Part shown: positions 17,187 through 24,812 of the stretch, in pieces
How the letters are laid out: every line of letters begins with the position of its first letter
How positions within the stretch are numbered: the stretch's first letter is position 1
NCBI GenBank assembly: GCA_964541595.1
Contig: CAZIRO010000002.1
Span: forward strand, 1-46,125
DNA: 46,125 nt
Direction of reading: 5' to 3'
From: CAZIRO01 sp964541595
GTDB lineage: Bacteria > Acidobacteriota > HRBIN11
The notes under the pieces: generated by a model
The model's input: only the letters and a program-made list of their open reading frames with translations
Databases searched by the model: none
Told to the model about the DNA's origin: nothing
Position numbers and translations under genes: made by a program

Positions 17187-17225
17187 GGGAACCACCCGGT
17201 CGTCGGATCCCCGGTGAGGTGCAGT

Positions 17226-18221
17226 ATGCCGTTTCCGATCCAGCGTTTACGTCGTTTACGTCGAACGCCTGTTTTGCGCAGAATGCTGTGGGAAGTGGAA
17301 CTGACCCCGCGCCGCTGGGTGTTGCCGCTGTTCGTTCAACCGGGGGATCGCCGCCGGGATCCCATTCCCTCCATGCCGGGGCAGTTCCGGTGGTCCATCG
17401 ATCGGCTGCCGGAAATTGTCGATGCGGCACTGGAACTGGGGATCTGCAGTGTGATTCTCTTCGGCATTCCGCGTACGAAAGATCCCCAGGGTTCTGAAGC
17501 GTACGATCCGAAGGGCATCGTACAGCGGGCTGTGCAGACACTGAAAGAACGGTATGCGGATCAACTGGTGGTCATAACGGACGTGTGTTTGTGCGAGTAT
17601 ACCAGCCACGGGCATTGCGGGGTCGTTCGGAACGGTGAAATCCTGAACGATGCCACGCTGGATTTGCTGGCACGTACTGCGTTATCGCTCGCCGAAGCGG
17701 GTGCCGATATTGTCGCCCCCTCGGCCATGATGGACGGACAGGTGCAGGCCATTCGCAAGGTCCTCGACGATCACGGTTTCGCGCATGTGCCGATTCTTGC
17801 CTATGCGGCCAAGTTCGCGTCGGCGTTTTACGGGCCGTTTCGGGAAGCCGCCGATTCGGCACCCGCATTTGGTGATCGCCGGGCATACCAGATGCCGATG
17901 AACCGGCGAGAAGCGTTGCTGGAAATGGCACGCGATCTCGAAGAGGGTGCCGACATCCTCATGGTCAAACCGGCGCTGGCATATCTGGACGTTTTACGGG
18001 AGGCGCGCGATCGGTGGTCAGTTCCGCTCGCAGCGTATAACGTTTCGGGTGAATATGCGATGGTGAAAGCGGCCGCACAGCAGGGGTGGCTGGACGAGGC
18101 ACGTATTGTGTTCGAGATTCTGACAGCCATCCATCGGGCGGGTGCGGACTGGATTATTACGTATCACGCCCTCGATGCGGCCCGCTGGCTGCGTGCGGGG
18201 CGGTTCGAGTCCATGATGTGA
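17226..18221 (+). CDS. hemB: Delta-aminolevulinic acid dehydratase (porphobilinogen synthase)
   Basis: A 331-residue HemB, which condenses two 5-aminolevulinate molecules to porphobilinogen in haem synthesis. The catalytic zinc site is the Cys-rich DVCLCEYTSHGHCG, showing the zinc-type rather than the magnesium-only enzyme. The two substrate lysines lie in YAAKFASAFYGPFR and LMVKPALAYLD (Schiff base). QMPMNRREAL is also conserved. The ATG at 17226 is preceded by GAGGTG; a GTG four codons earlier is less likely. SDR and thioesterase genes follow in the same direction. Haem supply fits the cytochrome-maturation gene further along. Confidence 0.98.
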   Translation: MPFPIQRLRRLRRTPVLRRMLWEVELTPRRWVLPLFVQPGDRRRDPIPSMPGQFRWSIDRLPEIVDAALELGICSVILFGIPRTKDPQGSEAYDPKGIVQRAVQTLKERYADQLVVITDVCLCEYTSHGHCGVVRNGEILNDATLDLLARTALSLAEAGADIVAPSAMMDGQVQAIRKVLDDHGFAHVPILAYAAKFASAFYGPFREAADSAPAFGDRRAYQMPMNRREALLEMARDLEEGADILMVKPALAYLDVLREARDRWSVPLAAYNVSGEYAMVKAAAQQGWLDEARIVFEILTAIHRAGADWIITYHALDAARWLRAGRFESMM

Positions 18222-18264
18222 TCCGCCGTTTTGTGTTTCAATCCTCTGCATGGGAGGTCGCCGG

Positions 18265-18972
18265 ATGGCGAACGAGCGTGCGGCAATCGTGACCGGTGCC
18301 AGTCGGGGGATCGGACGGGCGATCGCCCTTGCGCTTGCCCGGGAAGAGATGACCGTGGGACTGCTCGCCCGTTCCCGTCCCGCGCTGGAACGTGTGGCGC
18401 GGGAGATCGAGGCCCGGGGCGGACGGGCGATCGTACTTCCCGCGGACGTGACCCGATGGGAAGATGTACAACGGGCGTTCGCACGTTTCTGGGAAGACGT
18501 TCAGCGTCTGGATGTGCTGATCAATAATGCCGGGATCGGTGTGTTTCAATCCGTCGAAGACATGCCGATCGAGGCGTTTGACGCGGTCATACGGACGAAT
18601 CTGTATGGCGTGTTTTACTGCTGTAAACTGGCCATCCCGTTGATGCGGCGTACCGGTGGGGGCGATATCATTCACATCGGCTCGCTGGCGGGAAGAAATC
18701 CCTTTGCCGGCGGCGCGGCATACTGTGCATCCAAATTCGCGTTGCGTGGTTTTTCCGAGAGTCTGATGCTCGAGGTCCGGTACGATCATATCCGGGTCAG
18801 CATTATCGCGCCAGGTTCCGTCAATACGGAATTTGCTGGCAACACGCCGGCGCATGCGTGGAAATTGCAACCTGAAGATGTTGCCCGGATGGTGGTGGAA
18901 CTGATCCGCAGTCGGCGGGAAGCACTGGCCAGTTATATTGAAATGCGTCCTCTGCAACCGCCGCGCAAGTAA
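18265..18972 (+). CDS. Short-chain dehydrogenase/reductase
   Basis: A 235-residue classical SDR. The cofactor motif is TGASRGIG (residues 10-17), NNAG follows, and the catalytic set is Ser in HIGSLAGRN with YCASK (Tyr153, Lys157). The strand after the first Rossmann unit (LLARSRPALERVA) has an Arg typical of NADP-preferring enzymes such as 3-oxoacyl-ACP-type reductases; the substrate cannot be fixed. The ATG at 18265 is chosen over 18250 because GGGAGGT sits six bases upstream. It lies between hemB and a thioesterase. Confidence 0.92.
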   Translation: MANERAAIVTGASRGIGRAIALALAREEMTVGLLARSRPALERVAREIEARGGRAIVLPADVTRWEDVQRAFARFWEDVQRLDVLINNAGIGVFQSVEDMPIEAFDAVIRTNLYGVFYCCKLAIPLMRRTGGGDIIHIGSLAGRNPFAGGAAYCASKFALRGFSESLMLEVRYDHIRVSIIAPGSVNTEFAGNTPAHAWKLQPEDVARMVVELIRSRREALASYIEMRPLQPPRK

Positions 18973-19022
18973 CCACCAGACAGGCCACTCTCGCGAGATC
19001 ATCCGCTGCGGAGGGGGAGTGC

Positions 19023-19439
19023 ATGACATCCACAAGGTACCGGCTGTATGTCGATCTGGAGGTTCGGTTTCGGGACTGCGATCCAATGGGCCATGTGAAC
19101 AATGCGGTGTATCTCACGTATTTTGAAGAAGCGCGCAGGCGGTACTGGGAGGAAGTCCTGGGGATTCAGGACTACCGCCAGGTGGATTTTATCCTGGCAC
19201 ATGCAGAGATCGACTATCGTGCGCCCGCATTCGCGGGTCAACGGTTGCGGGTGTACATTCGCGCCGGAGAAATCCGGCGGTCCAGTTTTGATTTTCACTA
19301 CGAGATCCGCGATCGCCACAATGGCACACTGATTGCCGAGGGCAAAACGGTGCAGGTCATGTACGACTACGTACGGATGCGACCCAAACCGATGCCGGAA
19401 CACTATCGGGACCGTATCACCGCGTTCGAGCGCGCGTAG
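19023..19439 (+). CDS. Acyl-CoA thioesterase (4HBT hotdog family)
   Basis: A 138-residue hotdog-fold thioesterase. The block RFRDCDPMGHVNNAVYLTYFEEAR contains the Asp and His-Val-Asn active-site region of the YbgC/4-hydroxybenzoyl-CoA thioesterase family. The following strands IDYRAPAFAGQRLRVYI and EGKTVQVMYDY complete the fold. It hydrolyses acyl-CoA; acyl chain length is not evident. GGAGGGGG is upstream of the start. Its last 23 bases overlap the 3' end of the opposing archaemetzincin gene. Confidence 0.92.
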   Translation: MTSTRYRLYVDLEVRFRDCDPMGHVNNAVYLTYFEEARRRYWEEVLGIQDYRQVDFILAHAEIDYRAPAFAGQRLRVYIRAGEIRRSSFDFHYEIRDRHNGTLIAEGKTVQVMYDYVRMRPKPMPEHYRDRITAFERA

Positions 19440-19971
19440 TGTCCATCTGCAGCCGGTGTCCGAGCCGGTGTCGGCATCTTTGGCAGAATCCGGGCCCCTT
19501 GCGATCGGTGTCCTCAACGGTATTCGAAAAGTACATCGTGCACCGGGGTTCGCGACAGTGTTGCAAACCCAGCAGGTGACCCAGTTCATGCAGGATTTCC
19601 GTGATGATCCGATGTTGCGTGATCGCGGGATCGGGTGATCGGAGGCGAGAGAGTCCGATCACCGCTGTGCGTCGCGAGGGTTCCGCCAGTCCGAACACGA
19701 AGTTGAATCCCGGGATGTAGAGATCGCCGGGATGGATGCCGATACGGAATTCTCCGGCGGAAAACGGCGGCCTGCTCACAATGTCAATCAGCCATGGGGC
19801 GTGCCACTGACGTCGGCGGATGGTGTAGGCCGGTTCCGGGGCAAGGATCGGATCGGTAACTGCCCAGTTTCTCTCTGCCAGCGGTACATGGCGCGTCAGC
19901 AGGGGGGTCCATCTCCGTATGTTTTCGGGTTGCAATGGGGTAAACGGTACCAGTACAATATGCCATTCCAT
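19417..19971 (-). CDS. amzA: Archaemetzincin-family zinc metallopeptidase
   Basis: A 184-residue protein whose carboxyl half carries the archaemetzincin signature. The zinc helix is HELGHLLGLQHC (His128, Glu129, His132, His138). It continues with Cys139, Cys144, the Met-turn Met146, and Cys163/Cys166 (CQRC), which in solved structures bind a second zinc. Archaemetzincins (AMZ) are small cytosolic peptidases of unclear substrate, common in archaea and scattered in bacteria. The start at 19971 (MEWHIVLVPF) has GGAG upstream; a longer frame reaches 20112 but lacks a site. It overlaps the thioesterase gene tail to tail. Confidence 0.92.
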   Translation of the reverse strand: MEWHIVLVPFTPLQPENIRRWTPLLTRHVPLAERNWAVTDPILAPEPAYTIRRRQWHAPWLIDIVSRPPFSAGEFRIGIHPGDLYIPGFNFVFGLAEPSRRTAVIGLSRLRSPDPAITQHRIITEILHELGHLLGLQHCREPRCTMYFSNTVEDTDRKGPGFCQRCRHRLGHRLQMDTTRARTR

Positions 19972-20063
19972 GTGCCGCTCCGAGGTGTGCGTTCGATGCT
20001 GTCCTGAACGGTGTATGATCCGCGCCGTCAGGCGTTTGGCCGGCCGATAGTACCGTGCAGGAT

Positions 20064-20082
20064 TGTTCACGTACGTTGAACA
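20064..20082. promoter_or_regulatory. Inverted repeat in the amzA-LOG intergenic region
   Basis: TGTTCA (20064-20069) and TGAACA (20077-20082) form a perfect 6-bp inverted repeat around CGTACGT. It sits between the divergent amzA and LOG-family genes and looks like an operator. The repeat element at 20123 separates it from the LOG coding start. Confidence 0.4.
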
Positions 20083-20122
20083 TTGTACACCGATGGATGG
20101 GACATTTTGCAACGTACAGGAG

Positions 20123-20338
20123 CTGGGATCGGGACAGGCAATGGGACATGCGCACTACCGGATCCACCGGTGTGCCGGTGGCCACCGGTTTCCGGTGTCA
20201 GGTCCCAGGTGTCCGGTGTCGGGTATTCCGGTGTCAGGTATCCGGGACGGAAGACAGGAGACGGGGCATCGCATGGGCGGGGGATAGCGCATGACCGCAT
20301 GGGGACCCACGGTGTCCCATGGCCTGTCCCGATTTCAG
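20123..20338 (+). mobile_element. MITE-like repeat, copy 4 (intact, 7-bp target duplication)
   Basis: A 216-bp element. The left end CTGGGATCGGGACAGGCAAT and the right end ATGGCCTGTCCCGATTTCAG are inverted repeats. It is flanked by perfect 7-bp duplications ACAGGAG (20116-20122 and 20339-20345). The interior has (T/C)CGGTGTC(A/G)GGT-type units and shares CCGCATG-type sequence with copy 3 in the opposite orientation. The right-hand duplication is also the Shine-Dalgarno (AGGAG) of the gene at 20354. No transposase is encoded. Confidence 0.88.
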
Positions 20339-20353
20339 ACAGGAGATATTCCC

Positions 20354-20956
20354 ATGGAGCGACGGGCGGACGTTCGCGGGTGGATTGCAGTCATGGGTTC
20401 CGGTCAGGTGGATTCGCAACATCCGGTATATGTGCGGGCCGCGCGTTGTGGTGAACTGCTGGCGCGACACGGGTGGGGGATTGTGACCGGTGGATATTTC
20501 GGTGTGATGGAAGCCGCTGCCCGATCGGCGCGTGCCCAGGGGGGCCGTGTACGCAGTGTGCCCTGCAGAGAGTTTCGCAGGAATGCCATCCATCCCTATG
20601 CGGATGAGGTGATCTGGACCGACCAGTATGAGGACCGGATACGAACTTTATGTGGAATTGCCGACGGATACTTTATCCTGTTAGGTGGAATTGGTACGAT
20701 GGCGGAATTATTCTATGTATGGAGTATCGCACAGGTGCGGTATCCTCGCCATCTGCCGGTGGTGCTGGTCGGTCCGGAATGGTCGGATGTGCTCGTATCC
20801 TGGAGAACACACCTGTTGATTCCGGAACGGGATTGGCAATTGATCGTCTGGACCCCATCTCCTGAAGAAGCCGTGGAGTGGCTCGAATCCTGGAGTCAAC
20901 AGCAAAATCCGCCAAAATCCTCCCCTACACAGGAGGCGCACGATGAACAAACGTGA
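20354..20956 (+). CDS. LOG-family (lysine decarboxylase-like) Rossmann protein
   Basis: A 200-residue protein related to the LOG/TIGR00725 family. GWGIVTGGYFGVMEAAARSA is the first nucleotide-binding block. YFILLGGIGTMAELFYVW corresponds to the PGGxGTxxE signature, with Leu for Pro. Related proteins cleave nucleotide 5'-monophosphates (cytokinin-type phosphoribohydrolase) or bind nucleotides; activity here is unproven. The start at 20354 has AGGAG eight bases upstream, inside the target duplication of repeat copy 4. It overlaps the HU gene by 14 bases. Confidence 0.87.
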   Translation: MERRADVRGWIAVMGSGQVDSQHPVYVRAARCGELLARHGWGIVTGGYFGVMEAAARSARAQGGRVRSVPCREFRRNAIHPYADEVIWTDQYEDRIRTLCGIADGYFILLGGIGTMAELFYVWSIAQVRYPRHLPVVLVGPEWSDVLVSWRTHLLIPERDWQLIVWTPSPEEAVEWLESWSQQQNPPKSSPTQEAHDEQT

Positions 20957-21239
20957 CCTGATTCGCGAATTGGCGAAACGTACGGGACTGCGTTTGGCGC
21001 AGGCACAGATGGTGCTGGATGTGTTGTTTGGAGTCCAGGATGAACCGGGGATCATTCCCGTGACACTGCGCCGGGGTGAGAAAGTGGTGATCCCGGGGTT
21101 CGGTTCCTTTACCGTGCGGACGCGCAAGGCACGACGTGCCCGAAATCCGCGTACCGGTGAAACGATTCAGGTCCCGGAACGGCGGGTGCCGGCGTTTAAA
21201 GCGGGACGTCACCTGACGCAGTTTATTGCCGAAAAATAA
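20943..21239 (+). CDS. HU-family DNA-binding protein
   Basis: A 98-residue histone-like protein. The helical start MNKRDLIRELAKRTGLRLAQ is followed by the beta-arm with the signature VVIPGFGSFTVRTRKARRAR and RNPRTGE, and the end PAFKAGRHLTQFI. HU bends and compacts DNA as a dimer. Between residues 29 and 43 (LFGVQDEPGIIPVTL) it is slightly longer than E. coli HU. AGGAGG precedes the start inside the upstream gene's 3' end, so translation is coupled. A strong hairpin follows the stop. Confidence 0.96.
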   Translation: MNKRDLIRELAKRTGLRLAQAQMVLDVLFGVQDEPGIIPVTLRRGEKVVIPGFGSFTVRTRKARRARNPRTGETIQVPERRVPAFKAGRHLTQFIAEK

Positions 21240-21246
21240 CCCCTGG

Positions 21247-21278
21247 ACAGGCGATCGGTACCGGCTCCGATCGCCTGT
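21247..21278 (+). terminator. Hairpin terminator after the HU gene
   Basis: ACAGGCGATCGG (21247-21258) pairs perfectly with CCGATCGCCTGT (21267-21278) around an 8-base loop, eight bases past the HU stop. There is no T-run behind it, so it would be an atypical terminator or an mRNA-stabilising hairpin. Confidence 0.65.
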
Positions 21279-21301
21279 ACTTGGGCGAACATGAGGTCGT
21301 G

Positions 21302-21988
21302 ATGACTCCCCGACACCGCGTGTGGATCGCCTGGTTATGGACTGGGAGCGTGGGGTTTGTATTCTGGTGGATGGTATTCTTTTATGCACCGCGTGAGCGT
21401 GTCATGGGCGATGTGCAACGCATTTTTTACATGCATCTGCCCATGGCATGGACGGCCATGCTCCTGTACATCGTGTCGGCGGGACTCCATCTTGCATACA
21501 TCCGTACATCCCGTTTGCGGTGGATCTTCCGGGGATACGTTGCCGTCTGGTTGGGTGTGGCGTGCAATGTGATCGCGCTGCTCACGGGTATGGCATGGGC
21601 CAAACCGATCTGGGGGAGTTGGTGGCCCTGGGAACCCCGGTTGACGGCAACGTTTTTGATGGTGTTGATGTATCTGGTCTATATTCTGATCTTTCCCACC
21701 ATGGCGGAACACCATCGGTTCCGTACCCTGGTGGTGTATAATGGCCTGTGCTTGATCAATGTGCCCATTGTGTATGTGGCCCCACGGATCTGGCGCGGAT
21801 TGCATCCGGTGGTCATCCGTGGGGGGGACATCGAGATCGAACCCAGGATGTGGTATACGGTACTTGTCGGTTTCGTATGGGCGGTCAGTTTGATGACGCT
21901 GATCGCACCAAGAATCCGACAGTGGGTCGAATACCGGTACACCCTGGTGGAACGACTGCACGCTTTGCAGGAGCAAATGCATGCGTGA
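21302..21988 (+). CDS. ccmC: Cytochrome c maturation/haem export protein CcmC
   Basis: A 228-residue inner-membrane protein with six spans. The tryptophan-rich haem-handling motif is WGSWWPWEPRLT at residues 104-115 (CcmC family: WG..W.WDpRLT), with conserved histidines in YMHLPMAW and later loops. CcmC presents haem to the chaperone CcmE in system I cytochrome c assembly. The ATG at 21302 has GAGG upstream. A CcmD-like small protein overlaps its end by eight bases. ccmA, ccmB, ccmE and ccmF are not in the window. Confidence 0.92.
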   Translation: MTPRHRVWIAWLWTGSVGFVFWWMVFFYAPRERVMGDVQRIFYMHLPMAWTAMLLYIVSAGLHLAYIRTSRLRWIFRGYVAVWLGVACNVIALLTGMAWAKPIWGSWWPWEPRLTATFLMVLMYLVYILIFPTMAEHHRFRTLVVYNGLCLINVPIVYVAPRIWRGLHPVVIRGGDIEIEPRMWYTVLVGFVWAVSLMTLIAPRIRQWVEYRYTLVERLHALQEQMHA

Positions 21989-22214
21989 ACCCGGTCTGTG
22001 GTATCTGTTTCTTGCCGGTGCCGTTTTCTGGTTGGGCCTGTGGCTCATGGTCGGATGGTGGATCGTCCAGGAGTCCCGATGGTTTCGTCGACAGGAGCAT
22101 GTGGACCCGCACGCGGTGCCCAAATCGATGCTTGGAGGCGCCCATGGAGAAGAAGCGCAGTCCGAACCGCATCGACGTCGTTCAGATCGTTCGTCAGATT
22201 CGACAACAGATTGA
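21981..22214 (+). CDS. CcmD-like small membrane protein
   Basis: A 77-residue protein with one membrane segment near the start (LWYLFLAGAVFWLGLWLMVG) and a polar tail. Size, single span and position directly overlapping ccmC fit CcmD, which stabilises the CcmC-CcmE haem complex. Sequence conservation in CcmD is low, so the call depends on position. Its last 71 bases overlap the next gene in another frame; the tail after about residue 54 is low-complexity, Ser/Arg-rich. Confidence 0.6.
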   Translation: MREPGLWYLFLAGAVFWLGLWLMVGWWIVQESRWFRRQEHVDPHAVPKSMLGGAHGEEAQSEPHRRRSDRSSDSTTD

Positions 22215-22632
22215 AGAACAGCATATGGCCAATGCGACTGCTGCGAGTGTCCGTCAGCAAGTACGCGCTCAGATTCGCAACCTCCTGCAACAGGCTCCTT
22301 ATCCGGGAGATGTCAAAAAGGATTTGCTCGACCAGGACCTCCTCTGGATCTTCGACCCGCAGAGTTTCTGGTATTCCCGACGGCCGGTGTGGGGGGCCGT
22401 CATCAATGTGTTGCGTCGCATCCTGCGGCCCATCGTGAAACTGTTCTTTAACCCGGACCCCCTTCTGCACCATATCCACCGCATGAGTTACTGGATGGCT
22501 TTCCAGCAACAGCTCATCGAAGACCTCATGGTGGAACGTGAACTGGAACGACGTGCGCGGGCACGCCACAAGCGTTCGCATCGCAGCGGCAGTACCCGGA
22601 TGCGGACATCCCGGTCGGAAACCCGCAGGTGA
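22144..22632 (+). CDS. Hypothetical protein upstream of a glycosyltransferase
   Basis: A 162-residue protein of no family I can name. The start at 22144 has TTGGAGG six bases upstream. The amino part is helical and charged (RIDVVQIVRQIRQQIEEQ), probably coiled-coil. The middle holds a hydrophobic/amphipathic segment (YSRRPVWGAVINVLRRILRP, then IVKLFF). The carboxyl end is strongly basic. This arrangement, a helical start plus a membrane-skimming RRP.G..I...R block before a glycosyltransferase gene, recalls accessory proteins seen near glycan-synthesis genes. It ends six bases before the glycosyltransferase, implying co-expression. The function is unknown. Confidence 0.7.
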   Translation: MEKKRSPNRIDVVQIVRQIRQQIEEQHMANATAASVRQQVRAQIRNLLQQAPYPGDVKKDLLDQDLLWIFDPQSFWYSRRPVWGAVINVLRRILRPIVKLFFNPDPLLHHIHRMSYWMAFQQQLIEDLMVERELERRARARHKRSHRSGSTRMRTSRSETRR

Positions 22633-22638
22633 TGCTTC

Positions 22639-23832
22639 ATGCGGATCGCCATCGTGGTGCAACGTTACGGCGTGGAAGTCACCGGCGGCGCGGAGTTGCA
22701 TGCCCGTCGCCTGGCGGAACTGCTGCGCACCACCCACGAGGTCGAGGTCTGGACCACATGTGCGGTGGACTACGTGACGTGGGCCAATCATTACCCGGCC
22801 GGTACGGATACGGTTCATGGTGTTCCCGTACGCCGGTTTCCGGTCCGCCGGCCGCGCGATCCGCGAAAGTACGGGGAATATGAGCAGTATCTGTTGACAC
22901 ATCCGCATACCGAAACCGAGGAACTCCGCTGGCTGGAACTCGAAGGTCCCTGGACACCGCAGATGGTGCGCGCGATCCGTAAACATCGCGATAGGTTCGA
23001 TATGTGGATTTTCTATAGTTTCCGGTATTATACCGCTTTTCACGGTGCCCGATGTGTCCCGGATCGCGCGGTCCTTGTGCCCACCGCCGAGCAGGATCCG
23101 ATCATCCAGTTTCAGATATTCCATCAGTTATTTCACAATGTGCGCGGCGTCGTATACAACACTCCGGAAGAACGTCGGTTTGTGGAAGGTATCATACGCA
23201 ATTACAGAATCCCCGCAGTGGTCACGGGCATTTATGTGCCTCCACCGGAACGGGCGCCGGATCCGGACCGGTTTCGTCAGCAGTTCGGTATCGAACGCCC
23301 ATACGTGTTGTTCATCGGTCGCATCGATCGCAATAAGGGTGCCCCGCAACTCGCCGAGATGTATCTCCGATATGTCGAACACAACCCGCAGGCACCGTTA
23401 CTGGTCATGGCCGGTTTGCCGGTCGATCCCGTGCCGGACCACCCGTTCATCCGCCTCGTCGGTCGCATCGATGAGTCACTGAAATGGGACGCGCTCGCGG
23501 GGTGTCTGTTCCTGATCAACCCCTCGCCGTACGAGAGCCTGAGTATTGTCCTGCTGGAAGCCTGGACGCTGAAAAAAGCCGTACTGGTCAACGGACAGTG
23601 TCCGGTTCTGAAAGGCCAGTGTATCCGCAGTAACGGGGGACTGTACTACTCGCACCCGCGTGAATGGATGGCCATGATGGACTGGATGCTTCGCTACCCG
23701 GAAATGTGCACGCAACTGGGACTTTACGGGTATGCATACGTCCAGGCACGGTATCGTCCGGAGGTCGTTCGCGGCCATTATGAGGACCTGTTCCGTCAGA
23801 TTCGTCCGGAGGTATATCGCAGGATTGCATGA
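22639..23832 (+). CDS. Glycosyltransferase, GT4-type (GT-B fold)
   Basis: A 397-residue retaining glycosyltransferase. The amino Rossmann domain starts RIAIVVQRYGVEVTGGAELH, with GGAELHAR as the acceptor-side glycine motif. The carboxyl domain has FIGRIDRNKG and the nucleotide-sugar block NPSPYESLSIVLLEAW (family E-x7-E: E..S...LEA). It transfers a sugar from an NDP-sugar to an unknown cytosolic or membrane acceptor. It overlaps the RNase HII gene by four bases (ATGA) and follows the hypothetical gene by six, forming a tight cluster from ccmC to rnhB. Confidence 0.92.
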   Translation: MRIAIVVQRYGVEVTGGAELHARRLAELLRTTHEVEVWTTCAVDYVTWANHYPAGTDTVHGVPVRRFPVRRPRDPRKYGEYEQYLLTHPHTETEELRWLELEGPWTPQMVRAIRKHRDRFDMWIFYSFRYYTAFHGARCVPDRAVLVPTAEQDPIIQFQIFHQLFHNVRGVVYNTPEERRFVEGIIRNYRIPAVVTGIYVPPPERAPDPDRFRQQFGIERPYVLFIGRIDRNKGAPQLAEMYLRYVEHNPQAPLLVMAGLPVDPVPDHPFIRLVGRIDESLKWDALAGCLFLINPSPYESLSIVLLEAWTLKKAVLVNGQCPVLKGQCIRSNGGLYYSHPREWMAMMDWMLRYPEMCTQLGLYGYAYVQARYRPEVVRGHYEDLFRQIRPEVYRRIA

Positions 23833-24452
23833 TGGCCGAAGTCTGGGCCGGTGTGGACGAGGCCGGTCGTGGGCCGGTTGTAGGCCCTCTGGTCATGGCG
23901 TGGGTTCAGGTGGATACTGCACGCGTGTCCGAACTCGTGGCCCTGGGTGTGCGCGATTCAAAGTGTCTTTCCCGTGCACAGCGCGAACGCCTCTTTCCCC
24001 GGATCATTCGGGAGTGTCTGCAGTGGGACGTCGTCTGTCTCCTGCCGATCGCCCTGGACCGCTTCTCTATCGCACGTCTGCAATTGACCACCCTGATCGA
24101 GTGGGTTCGTCTATACCGGCCGGATCGGGTAACGGTCGATGCACTGGGTCCCCGAAATGCAATTCCCCGGTGGTTGCGGGATATTCGTACGGCCATACCG
24201 GACTGGCGGGGAGTCTGTCGAATGTTTCCCGGCGCCGACCGGGAGGATCCCGTGGTGGCCGCGGCTTCAATTCTGGCCAAAGTCATTCGTGATCGCGCGA
24301 TTGTGTGGCTGCGAGAACGGTACGGAGACTTCGGATGGGGGTATCCGTCCGAGCGGAAGACACGACAGTTTCTGCAGGAGTGGTATCGACAGCATGGCCG
24401 CTGGCCGGTATGGGTGCGTCAGAAATGGCGGACCTGCCGTAAGGTGATATAG
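23829..24452 (+). CDS. rnhB: Ribonuclease HII
   Basis: A 207-residue RNase HII, which removes ribonucleotides and RNA primers from DNA-RNA hybrids. The active-site blocks are GVDEAGRGPVVGPLV (Asp10, Glu11), VTVDALGPRN (Asp), and GADREDPVVAAASILAKVIRD (Asp plus the conserved Ser-Ile-Leu-Ala-Lys). GWGYPSERKTRQF ends the domain (family: GYp...G). The coding start overlaps the glycosyltransferase stop. It is the last ordinary-composition gene before the accessory region. Confidence 0.96.
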   Translation: MMAEVWAGVDEAGRGPVVGPLVMAWVQVDTARVSELVALGVRDSKCLSRAQRERLFPRIIRECLQWDVVCLLPIALDRFSIARLQLTTLIEWVRLYRPDRVTVDALGPRNAIPRWLRDIRTAIPDWRGVCRMFPGADREDPVVAAASILAKVIRDRAIVWLRERYGDFGWGYPSERKTRQFLQEWYRQHGRWPVWVRQKWRTCRKVI

Positions 24453-24570
24453 CGTGATCCACCGCATGAAAACTTTTTCCTCCGGTGTGTTTTCACTTGT
24501 CCGTATGATCAGTCGATATCGGCTGCGTGTTGGTCCAGGATCGGGGAAGCGAATGCGGTTTGATGTCAGT

Positions 24571-24770
24571 GCTGTGGGAGCGGGCGGTGCTGGTCACGGG
24601 CGAAAAGCGCATATGAAGATCACCGCGGAGGTTGCCCATGCGCGGAGCAGTGGCCGCTGTGGTTCTGATTTCCGGAGCATTTTTCGCCACTCCTCACGAT
24701 GGAAAGGACCGGATCGTGCGCCGTGACGGTGCGTGTCGGGCCTCTCCGTCGAATCCGCGGGCGGGCCGTT
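24571..24770 (+). pseudogene. Decayed copy of the PIN-toxin end plus the exported-protein start
   Basis: Bases 24577-24600 (GAGCGGGCGGTGCTGGTCAC onward) match the end of the PIN gene at 25429-25452 (residues ERAVLVTG). After a shortened interval, GCGGAGGTTGCCCATGCGCG (from 24625) and the following ~130 bases match the ribosome site and first ~45 codons of the gene at 25566. The remnant reads MRGAVAAVVLISGAFFATPH and later CRASPSNPRAGR, against MRGAVITAVLILGTFF and LRASPSNPRAGR downstream. The copy stops near 24770. It is the scar of a tandem duplication or recombination; it may still be translated as a short peptide. Between 24453 and 24570 I see no feature. Confidence 0.8.
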
Positions 24771-24812
24771 TTTCAATCAAGGAAACCCGCCTGAGGGGTA
24801 CGGTAGGCGTCC

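Noticed and set aside
20055..20300. Short frames translating through the repeat elements (e.g. containing QAMGH or PVDPVVRMSH)
   Set aside because: They are translations of the terminal repeats and internal units; they recur wherever the element does, with no start signals.
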